NCBI GenBank assembly: GCA_902761955.1
Contig: CACWMM010000048.1
Location: forward strand, 1-12,498
Source of the DNA: Parafannyhessea sp902761955
GTDB lineage: Bacteria; Actinomycetota; Coriobacteriia; Coriobacteriales; Atopobiaceae
DNA length: 12,498 nt
Direction: 5' to 3'
The notes beneath the pieces are model-generated. The model had not been told where the DNA came from, searched no databases, and worked only from the letters and a program-made list of their open reading frames with translations. The translations under genes and the position numbers were made by a program. Numbering within the stretch: position 1 is the first letter of the stretch; each line of letters begins with the position of its first letter. Shown piece after piece: positions 1-7,012 of this stretch.

Positions 1-668
1 GGGATCTTCGCGCCCATCTTCTTGTAGCGCTCCGGCTCGCGCAGGTAGTCGCGGACCTCCTTCAGCTCCTCCACGGCCTCGTCGATGCCGGCGACGTCGT
101 CGAACTTCACCTTGGGGCGCGTCTCCTCGGAGGTGCGCGCCTTCGTGGCGCGGCCAAAGTTCATGGTGCGGCCGTTGGCGCCGTTCATCTGGTTCATGAA
201 GTACACGAACGCGATGACTACCAGGATGGTGGGGACGACGGTGATGAGGACGGACTGCAAGAAGTCGCTCGACGAGGTGTCGATGGAAAACTTCGTGTCC
301 GGCTGCTTCGCCATAAGCTCCTGCAGGCTGTCCGCGCCCACGTAGTAGCTCTTGAAGCGGGACGCCTTGTTCTTCTCGCCCACGTCTGCCTTGTGGCGCC
401 AGTACGTTCCGGAGAGGCTGCCGTCCTCCGTCTTGTACGTCACGCTCTCGATGCGGTCCTGCTTGACGGCGGTCACGAACTCGTTGGTGCTCATGACGTC
501 CGCGGACGGCTTTCCGCGAAACGCGCCGTAGCCCGTGTACACCGCATAGCACAGCGCGGCGATCATGACGAGGGTGACGATGAGGGACCTGCGGGGGTTG
601 GGGCCGTCCGGCCTGAGGCCGTTGGGGTCGACCCCGCTCCCGCGGTCGTGCTTCTTGTTGTCCGACAC
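1..668 (-). CDS. ftsH: FtsH, ATP-dependent zinc metalloprotease (N-terminal part, cut by window edge)
   Basis: FtsH is a membrane-anchored AAA+ protease that degrades unneeded or misfolded membrane and cytosolic proteins. Only the first 222 codons are here. They give a short polar N-terminus rich in Asp, Lys and Pro, a first membrane helix at about residues 28-47, an extracytoplasmic domain to about residue 137, and a second helix at about 138-158. The linker and start of the AAA domain follow, with the family signature VKFDDVAGIDEAVEELKEV at 187-205. The Walker A, Walker B and HEXXH zinc motifs would lie beyond the left edge. I chose the GTG start at 668 because an AAGGAG ribosome site (676-681 on the plus strand, read in reverse) sits 7 bases ahead. 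It begins 36 bases after the hpt stop, so it is probably the third gene of a tilS-hpt-ftsH operon, an order seen in many bacteria. Family identity is secure; completeness cannot be judged. Confidence 0.96.
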   Translation of the reverse strand, partial: MSDNKKHDRGSGVDPNGLRPDGPNPRRSLIVTLVMIAALCYAVYTGYGAFRGKPSADVMSTNEFVTAVKQDRIESVTYKTEDGSLSGTYWRHKADVGEKNKASRFKSYYVGADSLQELMAKQPDTKFSIDTSSSDFLQSVLITVVPTILVVIAFVYFMNQMNGANGRTMNFGRATKARTSEETRPKVKFDDVAGIDEAVEELKEVRDYLREPERYKKMGAKI

Positions 669-704
669 TAAGTGACTCCTTGCGTTGCGTTGCTTGCTTT
701 TGGC

Positions 705-1256
705 CTACTTGCTGTAGACCTCGGGCTTCAGGATGCCCACGTAGGGAAGGTTGCGATAGCGCTCGGCGTAGTCGAGGCCATAGCCGACGATGAACTCGTT
801 GGGGACGTGCGCGCCCACGTAGTCCGGCGTGACGGCCGCCGTGTGGCCGGGGATGTCCTTCACGGCGAACGCGCAGATCTTGATGGACTTGGCGCCGCGG
901 CCACGCAGGAGGTCGACCAGGTAGCTGAGCGTGAGGCCAGAGTCGAGGATGTCCTCCGCGATGAGGATGTCGCGGCCCTGGATCTCTGTGTCGAGGTCCT
1001 TCAGGATCTTCACGACGCCCGAGCTCTTCACGCCCGCGCCGTAGCTGGACACGGCCATGAAGTCGACGGCGCACGGCACGGTGATCTGGCGCAGCAGGTC
1101 CGCCGTGAAGACGAACGCGCCGCGGAGCACGGCGACTACCAGCGGGTTCTTGCCCTCGTAGTCGCGACTGACCTCCTGGCCCAGACGGCCCACGATCTGC
1201 TTGATGTCGTCCTCGCTCAGGATGACGCTCTCGATGTCCGGATGCAGCTCTGCCAT
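705..1256 (-). CDS. hpt: Hypoxanthine phosphoribosyltransferase
   Basis: This enzyme salvages purines by joining hypoxanthine (and usually guanine) to PRPP to make IMP or GMP, in the cytosol. The 183-residue length is normal for bacterial HPRT. The PRPP-binding motif is at residues 98-111 (ILIAEDILDSGLTL, with the acidic pair E101/D102). The N-terminal LRGAF segment (44-48) and the C-terminal FIVGYGLDYAERYRNLPY block (155-172) are both family hallmarks. The ATG at 1256 has AAAGGGG about 7 bases upstream. The gene lies 87 bases after tilS and 36 bases before ftsH on the same strand, so co-transcription is likely. Nothing odd is seen. Preference for hypoxanthine over guanine cannot be told from the sequence. 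Confidence 0.96.
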   Translation of the reverse strand: MAELHPDIESVILSEDDIKQIVGRLGQEVSRDYEGKNPLVVAVLRGAFVFTADLLRQITVPCAVDFMAVSSYGAGVKSSGVVKILKDLDTEIQGRDILIAEDILDSGLTLSYLVDLLRGRGAKSIKICAFAVKDIPGHTAAVTPDYVGAHVPNEFIVGYGLDYAERYRNLPYVGILKPEVYSK

Positions 1257-1343
1257 TGCGTTCCCCTTTCGCTTGTGTGCGGGGCGCGCGACGGCTGCCC
1301 CTGCATGCGCCGGCCTTGCGGGCCGACCATGCCTCCTATGCGG

Positions 1344-2864
1344 TCAGTCCCTACCAATGCCCAATTCTAGCAGCAGCCTTGTGCGCGGAAGCGTTCGAAC
1401 TCGCTCGTCCGGCCGTATCCCCGCGACCCACACCACCGGCCCCGTGGGAGACGTGCGCACCACGGGGACCTGCGGGCGGTCCGCCGCCGGGACCTTGGCC
1501 TCGTTCAGGAGGTCCGAGAGCTTCTTGCTCTGGCCGTGCATGCCGAGCGGGCACATGACGTCGCCGGGCGCGGCCGCGTCCACCCACAGGCGCCCGCCCT
1601 GCGCGAGGTCGAGCCCGCAGGCCTCCGCGTCGAGAAGGACGGACTGGCCGTCCCACTCCACGGCGTGGGCCCGAGCGACGGCCTCCGGCGAGGACCCCGC
1701 CGGCACCTGCGCGAGGCGGGCGGAAAGCCGCCGGCCATCGGGCAGCGACACGCTTCCGGGCACGTCGAGCCACAGGGCGAGGGGGCCGCTCTTCTCGCCC
1801 TGCGCGCGCACGAACAAAAGGCCGTACTCCATGCGGGCGTCGCAGCCCATGGGCGTGGACGCAGAGCCGCTGCCCGCCGCGACGAGCGACAGCACGCGGT
1901 TGATGTGGCGCGCCTCGAGCCGGGCGTCCGGGCAGACGGCGAGCATGGCCTTGCGCACGACGCGCCGCGCGATGGCCACCTCGCACGCGGCCAGGCGCGC
2001 GCCGTCGAGCGCAACCATGGTGGGCGAGCTGCGGCGCACGAGCTCGCGGTACGTGCGCGACGCGACCTGGTTCATGTAGGCGTCCTCGTCCGAGAGGATG
2101 TCGCACGAGGCGGACATGCCCGACGTCAGGCGCGGGTTGCGCTCGCGCAGGAGCGGCATGACCTCGTGGCGCACGAAGGCGCGCAGGTAGCGGGTGTCCG
2201 CGTTCGTGCGGTCCTCGCGCCACACGATGCCGCGCATGCGGAGCAGGTCGCACAGCTCCTCGTGCGTGCGGTCCAGCAGCGGCCGCACGATGCGGTTGCG
2301 CCGCCGCGGTATGGACGAGAGGCCCGAGGGCCCGCTGCCGCGGATCGCGTTCATGAGGAAGGTCTCCGCGCGGTCGTCGGCCGTGTGGGCCGTGAGGATC
2401 CGCGCGGCGGAGCGCGGCACGTCGACCTCGCGGCACAGGCGGTTGGCGAGCTCCGTCGCCTCGCGGTAGCGCACCTCGCGGCCGACGTTCTCCACGTTGG
2501 AGCCCGCCTGCTGGCCTAGCCCCTCCTCGCTCGCGAGCCCGGCCACGTCCACGCGCCGCACGGTGCACGGGATGCCGAAGCGCGCGGAGAGCTCGCGCAC
2601 GAACTCCTCGTCCTCCTGCGCGTCGAGCCCGCGCAGCCCGTGGTTGACGTGCAGCACGTGCAGGCGCTCGCGCGCGATGCGCGCCGTGCCGCGGCCGTCG
2701 TCGATGTCTAGCTCCGACGTCGCCGCAAGCAGCAGCAGCGCCGTGGAGTCCGCCCCGCCCGAGACCATGAGCACGACCGGCGCGCGCAGGCTGTCGTCGC
2801 GCTTGGACGACGGCCTTAGGAACCGCTGGTCGGTACGTGCGAACCTTCTGCTCACGCTTGGCAA
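1344..2864 (-). CDS. tilS: tRNA(Ile)-lysidine synthetase TilS
   Basis: TilS modifies C34 of the minor isoleucine tRNA with lysine, changing its anticodon from reading AUG to AUA; it is essential in most bacteria. The protein carries the N-type ATP-pyrophosphatase loop SGGADS at residues 35-40. The following blocks HVNHGLRG and TAHTADDRAETFLMNAIRGSG are typical of TilS, and a C-terminal TilS domain with GDVMCPLGMHGQSKKLSDLLNE also fits. The reading frame stays open to 3557, but everything before about 2870 is unlike TilS and overlaps the divergent walJ gene. I chose TTG at 2864: a GGAGG at 2870-2874 (minus strand) lies 5 bases upstream, giving 506 residues and about 30 residues before the ATP loop. 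A GTG at 2855 is the alternative. It heads the tilS-hpt-ftsH cluster. Confidence 0.93.
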   Translation of the reverse strand: MPSVSRRFARTDQRFLRPSSKRDDSLRAPVVLMVSGGADSTALLLLAATSELDIDDGRGTARIARERLHVLHVNHGLRGLDAQEDEEFVRELSARFGIPCTVRRVDVAGLASEEGLGQQAGSNVENVGREVRYREATELANRLCREVDVPRSAARILTAHTADDRAETFLMNAIRGSGPSGLSSIPRRRNRIVRPLLDRTHEELCDLLRMRGIVWREDRTNADTRYLRAFVRHEVMPLLRERNPRLTSGMSASCDILSDEDAYMNQVASRTYRELVRRSSPTMVALDGARLAACEVAIARRVVRKAMLAVCPDARLEARHINRVLSLVAAGSGSASTPMGCDARMEYGLLFVRAQGEKSGPLALWLDVPGSVSLPDGRRLSARLAQVPAGSSPEAVARAHAVEWDGQSVLLDAEACGLDLAQGGRLWVDAAAPGDVMCPLGMHGQSKKLSDLLNEAKVPAADRPQVPVVRTSPTGPVVWVAGIRPDERVRTLPRTRLLLELGIGRD

Positions 2865-2869
2865 CGATG

Positions 2870-2874
2870 CCTCC
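2870..2874 (-). promoter_or_regulatory. Ribosome binding site deciding the tilS start
   Basis: GGAGG on the minus strand stands 5 bases before TTG 2864 and 14 bases before GTG 2855. The spacing supports the TTG start over the GTG, and no comparable site was noticed ahead of the longer open frame. Confidence 0.5.
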
Positions 2875-3046
2875 GTCCGGACGAGCGCCCCGCGGCGCGG
2901 CGCCGCGGACCCACCGAGGGGGTCGGCGGCGCGAATGTCAGTAGCAAGTAAGTGTAGGATACGCCGACGCGGGCGGACGCGGCGCCGCGGAAACCCACGC
3001 GACACGCGCGGCGCCACGCCGCCACGCGCCGCACACCCCCATGCAC

Positions 3047-3052
3047 TACAAT
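3047..3052 (+). promoter_or_regulatory. Putative -10 box for walJ
   Basis: TACAAT matches five of six bases of the sigma-70 -10 consensus and stands out in very GC-rich DNA, about 57 bases before the walJ ATG. No convincing -35 hexamer is seen 16-18 bases upstream, which is common in high-GC actinobacteria. The 244-base divergent spacer (2865-3108) otherwise holds GC-rich inverted repeats (2890-2908; 2981-2989 with 3007-3015) and no gene. Confidence 0.35.
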
Positions 3053-3108
3053 GCCAAGCTCGAAGGCAACCTCGGCCGCGCCCCGCGGCCGCCACCCCCG
3101 GGAGCAAC

Positions 3109-3939
3109 ATGACGCCCAAGATGCACCTGTACGTACTGGCCAGCGGGTCCAAGGGAAACGCCGCCGTGGTCGAGGGTCCGCAAGGCGGCGTCCTCATCGA
3201 CTGCGGCATCTCGCGCCGCGAGCTCATGCGCCGCGCGGACGCGTGCGGCTGCGACCTCGACCGCGTCACGCACGTCCTCGTCACGCACGAGCACTCCGAC
3301 CACACGCGCGGCCTCCCGGTGCTCAGCAACCACTTCGACGGCGAGCTCCTTGCGACGGCCGGCACCGCCGGCGGCGCAAAGCCCCTGGCCAGCCTCCCGT
3401 TCACGCTCGTCACGCACAGCGAGACGCTCGGCCTCGCCGGCATGGTCGTCACGACGTTTCCCACCTCGCACGATGTGGCCGACCCGTTTGGCCTGCGCTT
3501 CTCCGTGCTCGACGCGGACGGCCAGATAGAGGATTCCATCGGCTGGTGCACGGACACCGGCTACCTCACGGCGGAGGCCCTCGGCCAGCTGCGCGGCGTC
3601 CGCATCCTCGGGCTCGAGAGCAACCACGACGTCCAGATGCTCGCCCACGGCCCGTACCCCGCGTGGCTGCGGGCGCGCGTCGGCGGCGACGCCGGCCACC
3701 TCTCCAACGACCAGGCCGCGGACGCCCTGCCGCTGCTCGTGACCCATGACACGGAGACCGTCGTGGCCCTCCACCTCTCGCAGAAGAACAACCGCCCCGC
3801 CACGTGCATCCGCACGCTCGCGCAGGCCATGGGCGCCACGGTCCAGCGCGACTCAGACGGCGCGCCGGAGGCCCGCACGCCCGACGGCCTGCTCACCATC
3901 TGCGTCGCCAGCCAGGACGAGCCCCTCGCTATCTGGTAG
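3109..3939 (+). CDS. WalJ/YycJ-type metallo-beta-lactamase-fold hydrolase
   Basis: A 276-residue cytosolic protein of the YycJ/VicX/WalJ group of metal-dependent MBL-fold hydrolases. In Firmicutes this gene sits beside the WalRK two-component genes and has been linked to nuclease activity and cell-wall or DNA-repair phenotypes; no such neighbours are here. Seen directly: an N-terminal LASGSKGN (10-17), the metal motif THEHSDH (59-65), TSHD (119-122), TDTG (148-151), ESNHD (170-174) and the C-terminal blocks GHLSN (196-200) and LHLSQKNNRP (221-230). Together these cover the expected metal ligands. The open frame extends upstream to 2497 but overlaps tilS there. ATG 3109 follows GGGAGC (3100-3105) and puts the start right at the conserved N-terminus. 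It is transcribed divergently from tilS and ends in a hairpin with a T-rich tail. The precise substrate is unknown. Confidence 0.88.
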   Translation: MTPKMHLYVLASGSKGNAAVVEGPQGGVLIDCGISRRELMRRADACGCDLDRVTHVLVTHEHSDHTRGLPVLSNHFDGELLATAGTAGGAKPLASLPFTLVTHSETLGLAGMVVTTFPTSHDVADPFGLRFSVLDADGQIEDSIGWCTDTGYLTAEALGQLRGVRILGLESNHDVQMLAHGPYPAWLRARVGGDAGHLSNDQAADALPLLVTHDTETVVALHLSQKNNRPATCIRTLAQAMGATVQRDSDGAPEARTPDGLLTICVASQDEPLAIW

Positions 3940-4751
3940 CATCCGCGCCCGCCGGCGGGAAGCCCGCCTTTGTTCACCTCGCGCGCAAGGTCGCGCCCCC
4001 ACGCCAGCGCCCCAAGCGAGAGGTGCGCCACGTGACTGCTCTGCATGCCGGCCAGAAGCAGGCAGAAGCTCACAAACTGGCAGATGATCGTCGCCAGGCC
4101 CGCGCCGGCAATCCCCAGGCCCGCCACAAATATCAGAAGCGGCGCCAGCCCAAAGTTCAGCGCCGCGCCAGAGACAAACGCCACCATGGCGTACGCGGAT
4201 TCGCCCTCAAAGCGCAGCTGCTGGTTCAGCGTCAGCGCGGCGCACATCCACGGCGCGCCAATCAGGATCAGGCCGATGTACGTCCGCGCGTACGGCAGAA
4301 TCGTGGGCGTCGACCCCGCCAGCACGCACAGCGGAACCAAGAACACGTGCCCTAGCACGGCAATCGCCACGCCGCACCCAAAGGACGCGGTCATGCCCAC
4401 GGACGCCATGGTGTCCGCCATGCGCTGGTTTCGCATCCCCAGGTAGCGAGACATGGCGTTGCCCGTCCCCTGCCCAAAGTAGAACCCGATGGCCTGGATC
4501 AGCGTCATCACCACAAACGCCACGCCGATCGCGAGCTCCGCCGAGGTAGATATCTGCCCAATGAAGAACGTGTCCGCCAGGTTGTAGACCGTGGTCACCA
4601 GGTTCGACACGATGGAAGGCCAGGCAAGCGAAAGAACCAGCCCCGGAATGGGACTCTCCGTCATCTGGCGATACTTCCGCGCGGCCGTGCCGCTCAGACC
4701 TCCCGTCGCGCCAGCCCGCTCCGGCTCCCCGGCCTCATGCGTCTTCTCCAC
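3940..4751 (-). pseudogene. MATE-family efflux transporter, N-terminal half only
   Basis: MATE proteins are 12-helix antiporters of about 450 residues that expel drugs or other organic cations across the inner membrane. This one has the typical beginning (YRQMTESPIPGLV, AWPSIVSNLVTTVYNLADTF, then GTGNAMSRYLG) and six membrane helices, which make the first of the two MATE lobes. The match stops after LAREVNKGGLPA, where the second lobe should begin. The frame then runs on, antisense to walJ, to a stop at 3561, adding about 130 residues with no transporter character. The second lobe is missing, so I judge it non-functional. A GTG at 4751 gives about 29 residues before the MTESP motif; ATG 4664 is the alternative start. 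The frame is open further, to 4976, in non-transporter sequence. No insertion element is visible at the break, so a simple deletion is most likely. Confidence 0.8.
3954..3974 (+). terminator. Probable intrinsic terminator after walJ
   Basis: A perfect six-base stem GGCGGG / CCCGCC with a three-base loop (AAG) is followed by TTTGTT, 15 bases after the walJ stop. The same bases form the last recognisable codons of the truncated MATE gene on the other strand, so the hairpin marks the break point. Confidence 0.55.
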
Positions 4752-5020
4752 CCGGCAGGACTTCCCCTCGGCTCCACGCAGCCCGGCAACCGCAACGCCG
4801 GCCACTGCTCGTCTCTCACCCCGCCACGATACCGCACGATTCCGCCGCGTATCCCCTCGGCACAATCCCCACGGCGCAACTACCGGGCGAGAAGAACGCG
4901 CCCCCATCGCCCAAATTGTTATAGAAATTGTGGCGTTTATCTCGTGGCAACGCCAATGTGTGCGTCGAGGTGTCATATCCTAGTGCGGTCAACGTGAACC
5001 CCGCGCAGAAGAAGAACCCC

Positions 5021-5434
5021 ATGTCCGATTCTAAGAAGCAGCTCGCCGGCGCCGTCGTCGCCCTCGGCGCCACCATCACCGAGGCCATGGACGCCGTCCC
5101 CGGCTTCGTCCCCTGCGGCACGCCCGCTCAGGTCATCGTCGACGCCATCCGCACCTACGCGGACGGCGACGATGCCGCGGCGGCCGGCACCGCCCAGGAT
5201 GTCCTCGGCTTCGTCCAGCACGTCAGCGAGCACCGCGGCGTCACCGCCCACCAGCTCACAGACGTGGACGCGCTCTCCGCCGAGCAGTCCCAGCTCGCCC
5301 AGAAGGTCATCGACATCGCCACCTCCGCGGAGGCCGCGTCGCTCGACCCCGCCCGCACGGAGTGGATGTACCGCGCGCTCGGCGCGCTCGAGGCCGGCAG
5401 CGCCAAGGCGGCGGACCTCCTCGCCCAGGCGTAG
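5021..5434 (+). CDS. Small alanine-rich acidic protein of unknown function
   Basis: I do not recognise this 137-residue protein. It has no signal peptide, membrane helix or catalytic motif that I can see. The composition is rich in Ala, Asp and Gln, and predicted to be largely helical and acidic, with one cysteine (residue 33, in a VPCGTP segment). Codon use matches its housekeeping neighbours, with strong G/C at third positions, which supports a real gene over the antisense frame at 4973-5470. ATG 5021 is preceded by a weak purine run (GAAGAAGAA) 4-5 bases ahead. The frame is open back to 4928, but those codons are less gene-like. It stands alone between a divergent MATE remnant and a strong downstream hairpin. 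Confidence 0.65.
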   Translation: MSDSKKQLAGAVVALGATITEAMDAVPGFVPCGTPAQVIVDAIRTYADGDDAAAAGTAQDVLGFVQHVSEHRGVTAHQLTDVDALSAEQSQLAQKVIDIATSAEAASLDPARTEWMYRALGALEAGSAKAADLLAQA

Positions 5435-5470
5435 CGCCCACCCGCGCCCGCGCCGCACCCGCACGCACAA

Positions 5471-5512
5471 GGGGAGCCCGTCGGCACTCGCCGGCGGGCT
5501 CCCCCTTCGTTA
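5471..5512. terminator. Strong hairpin between converging genes, probable bidirectional terminator
   Basis: A 15-base stem (5471-5485 with 5490-5504; one G-U pair on the plus-strand RNA) closes on a four-base loop ACTC. On the plus strand it is followed by CTTCGTT, on the minus strand by TTGTG. It lies 36 bases after the small protein gene at 5021-5434 and 36 bases after the alcohol dehydrogenase stop, so it can end both transcripts. The plus-strand tail is the better one. Confidence 0.75.
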
Positions 5513-5540
5513 ACCTCTGCCTATGCGGCCGCGCGGCTCG

Positions 5541-6767
5541 TTAGAAGTTCACGGGCTCGTCGTAGTAGCAGCAGGTCAGGATCTTCTCGAAGTCCTCGGG
5601 CTTCGTCTCGCGCGGGTTCTCGGGCGTGCAGGCGTCCAGCGCGGCGTTCGCGGCGATCGTCGGCAGCTTCTCCTTGAACTCGGCCTCAGAGACCATCACG
5701 GGCTCGCCCGTGGCGTCGGCCTTCACGCCGCCGTTCGCGTAGTTCTTGATGCCCTGCGGAATGTTCAGCTTGTCGTTCATGTTGCGGATCTCCTGGACCA
5801 GGGAGTCAACAAGCTGGTCGTCGGTCTCGCCCGGCAGGTGCAGGATCTCCTTGGCAACGTACGCGTAGCGCTCCTTGGCGCGGGAGTCCTTGGAGTTCCA
5901 CTGGATGGCCTTGCCCAGGTACATGGCGTTCGCGCAGCCGTGGATGATGTGGCCGTTCTCAAAGGCGGCGCCGGTCTTGTGCGCCATGGAGTGCACGATG
6001 CCCAGCAGGCCAGAAGAGAACGCGATGCCGGCGAGGCACTGCGCCTCGTGCATGTGCTGACGGGCCTCCTTGTCGCCGGTGTAGGAAATCGGCAGCCAGT
6101 GGTGAATCTCGCGGATGCCGTGCAGGGCGTCGGCGTCGGTGAACATGGAGGCCGCGGTCGAGACGTACGCCTCGAGGCAGTGGGTCAGCGCGTCCATGCC
6201 GGTGTGCGCGCACAGCTTGGCGGGCATGCTGTAGGTCAGCTCGGGGTCGACGATGGCCACGTCAGGCGTGATCTCGAAGTCGGCGATCGGGTACTTGATG
6301 CCCTTCTGGTAGTCCGTGATGATGCTGAACGCGGTCACCTCGGTAGCGGTGCCAGACGTGGAGCTGATCGCGCAGAAGTGGGCCTTGTGGCGCAGCTCGG
6401 GGATGCCAAAGACCTTGCACATGTCCTCGAAGGTGCACTCGGGGTACTCGTACTTGATCCACATGGCCTTCGCGGCGTCAATCGGCGAGCCGCCGCCGAT
6501 GGCGATAATCCAGTCGGGGCCAAACTCCTGCATGAAGGCGGCACCCTTCATGACGGTCTCGACGGACGGGTCAGACTCGACGCCCTCAAACAGCTTCACC
6601 TCGAAGCCGGCGTCCTCCAGGTCCTTCTGGACGTCCTGAAGGAAGCCACCGCGGCGCATGCTGTGTCCGCCGGATACGATGACGGCCTTCTTGCCCTTCA
6701 GGTTCTTGACCTCGTGGCGAGACCCCTCGCCAAAGTACAGATCACGCGGGTTGGTAAAACGGCCCAT
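5541..6767 (-). CDS. Iron-containing alcohol dehydrogenase
   Basis: A 408-residue member of the Fe-dependent (type III) alcohol dehydrogenases, which interconvert alcohols and aldehydes or ketones with NAD(P)H. In anaerobes such enzymes commonly recycle NADH in fermentation. The nucleotide-binding GGGSPIDAAKAM is at 91-102 and SSTSGTATEVTAF at 135-147. The metal ligands, placed by family pattern, are D192 and H196 in MDALTHCLEAY, H259 in VHSMAH and H276 in HGCANAM, all present. It looks intact and full length. The ATG at 6767 has AGGGAG 6 bases upstream (6774-6779). The longer open frame to 6902 crosses the promoter region and was not used. The gene diverges from the radical SAM gene across a repeat-rich spacer. 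Closest kinship seems to be with the butanol-dehydrogenase-like subgroup of clostridia and coriobacteria, but the substrate is not decidable here. Confidence 0.94.
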   Translation of the reverse strand: MGRFTNPRDLYFGEGSRHEVKNLKGKKAVIVSGGHSMRRGGFLQDVQKDLEDAGFEVKLFEGVESDPSVETVMKGAAFMQEFGPDWIIAIGGGSPIDAAKAMWIKYEYPECTFEDMCKVFGIPELRHKAHFCAISSTSGTATEVTAFSIITDYQKGIKYPIADFEITPDVAIVDPELTYSMPAKLCAHTGMDALTHCLEAYVSTAASMFTDADALHGIREIHHWLPISYTGDKEARQHMHEAQCLAGIAFSSGLLGIVHSMAHKTGAAFENGHIIHGCANAMYLGKAIQWNSKDSRAKERYAYVAKEILHLPGETDDQLVDSLVQEIRNMNDKLNIPQGIKNYANGGVKADATGEPVMVSEAEFKEKLPTIAANAALDACTPENPRETKPEDFEKILTCCYYDEPVNF

Positions 6768-6832
6768 TGTAAGCTCCCTACGCTTGCGCCCGACGCCCCA
6801 TGCGGCGGGCTGGTTTCCGTACACACGTAGGC

Positions 6833-6861
6833 ATAACACATTCCGCCGCCACCGTCGGTAA
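6833..6861 (-). promoter_or_regulatory. Putative promoter of the alcohol dehydrogenase gene
   Basis: On the minus strand TTACCG (6856-6861) and TGTTAT (6833-6838) are separated by exactly 17 bases, giving a moderate sigma-70-like match and a leader of about 60 bases. The -35 hexamer is itself one copy of a CGGTAA half-site that recurs 11 bases further upstream. Confidence 0.35.
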
Positions 6862-6895
6862 CTATTCGGTAATAATGTCCTAAATGTTGCCGAAT
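6856..6895. repeat. CGGYAA half-sites, putative operator upstream of the alcohol dehydrogenase
   Basis: CGGTAA occurs at 6856-6861 and 6867-6872, one helical turn apart, and again inverted as TTGCCG at 6887-6892. The outer pair extends to ATTCGGTAA (6864-6872) against TTGCCGAAT (6887-6895), nine bases with one mismatch. The first copy overlaps the predicted -35 box, which suits a regulator of the alcohol dehydrogenase. The regulator is not in the window and the site family is not recognised. Confidence 0.4.
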
Positions 6896-6911
6896 GAAGC
6901 ATTAAAATGAA

Positions 6912-6940
6912 TTGAACCCATCCAATGGGCTAACTTTATT
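6912..6940 (+). promoter_or_regulatory. Putative promoter of the radical SAM gene
   Basis: TTGAAC (6912-6917) and TTTATT (6935-6940) are separated by 17 bases, each matching four of six consensus positions, in a locally AT-rich stretch. The spacer holds a small dyad CCCAT-CCA-ATGGG (6917-6929). Expected transcription start is near 6947, at the edge of the inverted repeat described separately. Confidence 0.4.
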
Positions 6941-6947
6941 GAAAATA

Positions 6948-6971
6948 GTTGTCCATCAATCAATGGACAAC
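6948..6971. promoter_or_regulatory. Perfect inverted repeat, putative operator of the radical SAM gene
   Basis: GTTGTCCAT and ATGGACAAC form perfect nine-base arms around a six-base spacer (CAATCA). Placement over the predicted transcription start of the downstream gene is typical of a repressor site. The half-site resembles the CCAATGGGCTAAC stretch 40 bases upstream, which may be a second, weaker site. Confidence 0.5.
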
Positions 6972-7012
6972 TCACCACGCGGCACTCCGCGCGCAGGGAG
7001 GGCGAGAAGAAC

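Noticed and set aside
2865..3557. Long N-terminal extension of TilS
   Set aside because: The residues are Arg/Ala-rich shadow sequence overlapping walJ. A TTG with a well-spaced GGAGG at 2864 gives a normal TilS N-terminus.
3561..3939. Extension of the MATE frame antisense through walJ as a true C-terminus
   Set aside because: The residues have no membrane helices or MATE motifs and lie opposite a conserved gene; it is read-through after truncation.
4973..5470. 165-residue minus-strand open frame
   Set aside because: Antisense to the small protein gene; Gly/Arg/Val-rich with no motif, and it runs into the spacer hairpin region.
5523..6830. 435-residue plus-strand open frame
   Set aside because: It is antisense to the well-supported iron alcohol dehydrogenase, shows no family motif and has the Val/Leu/Gly/Asp-rich look of a shadow frame in high-GC DNA.
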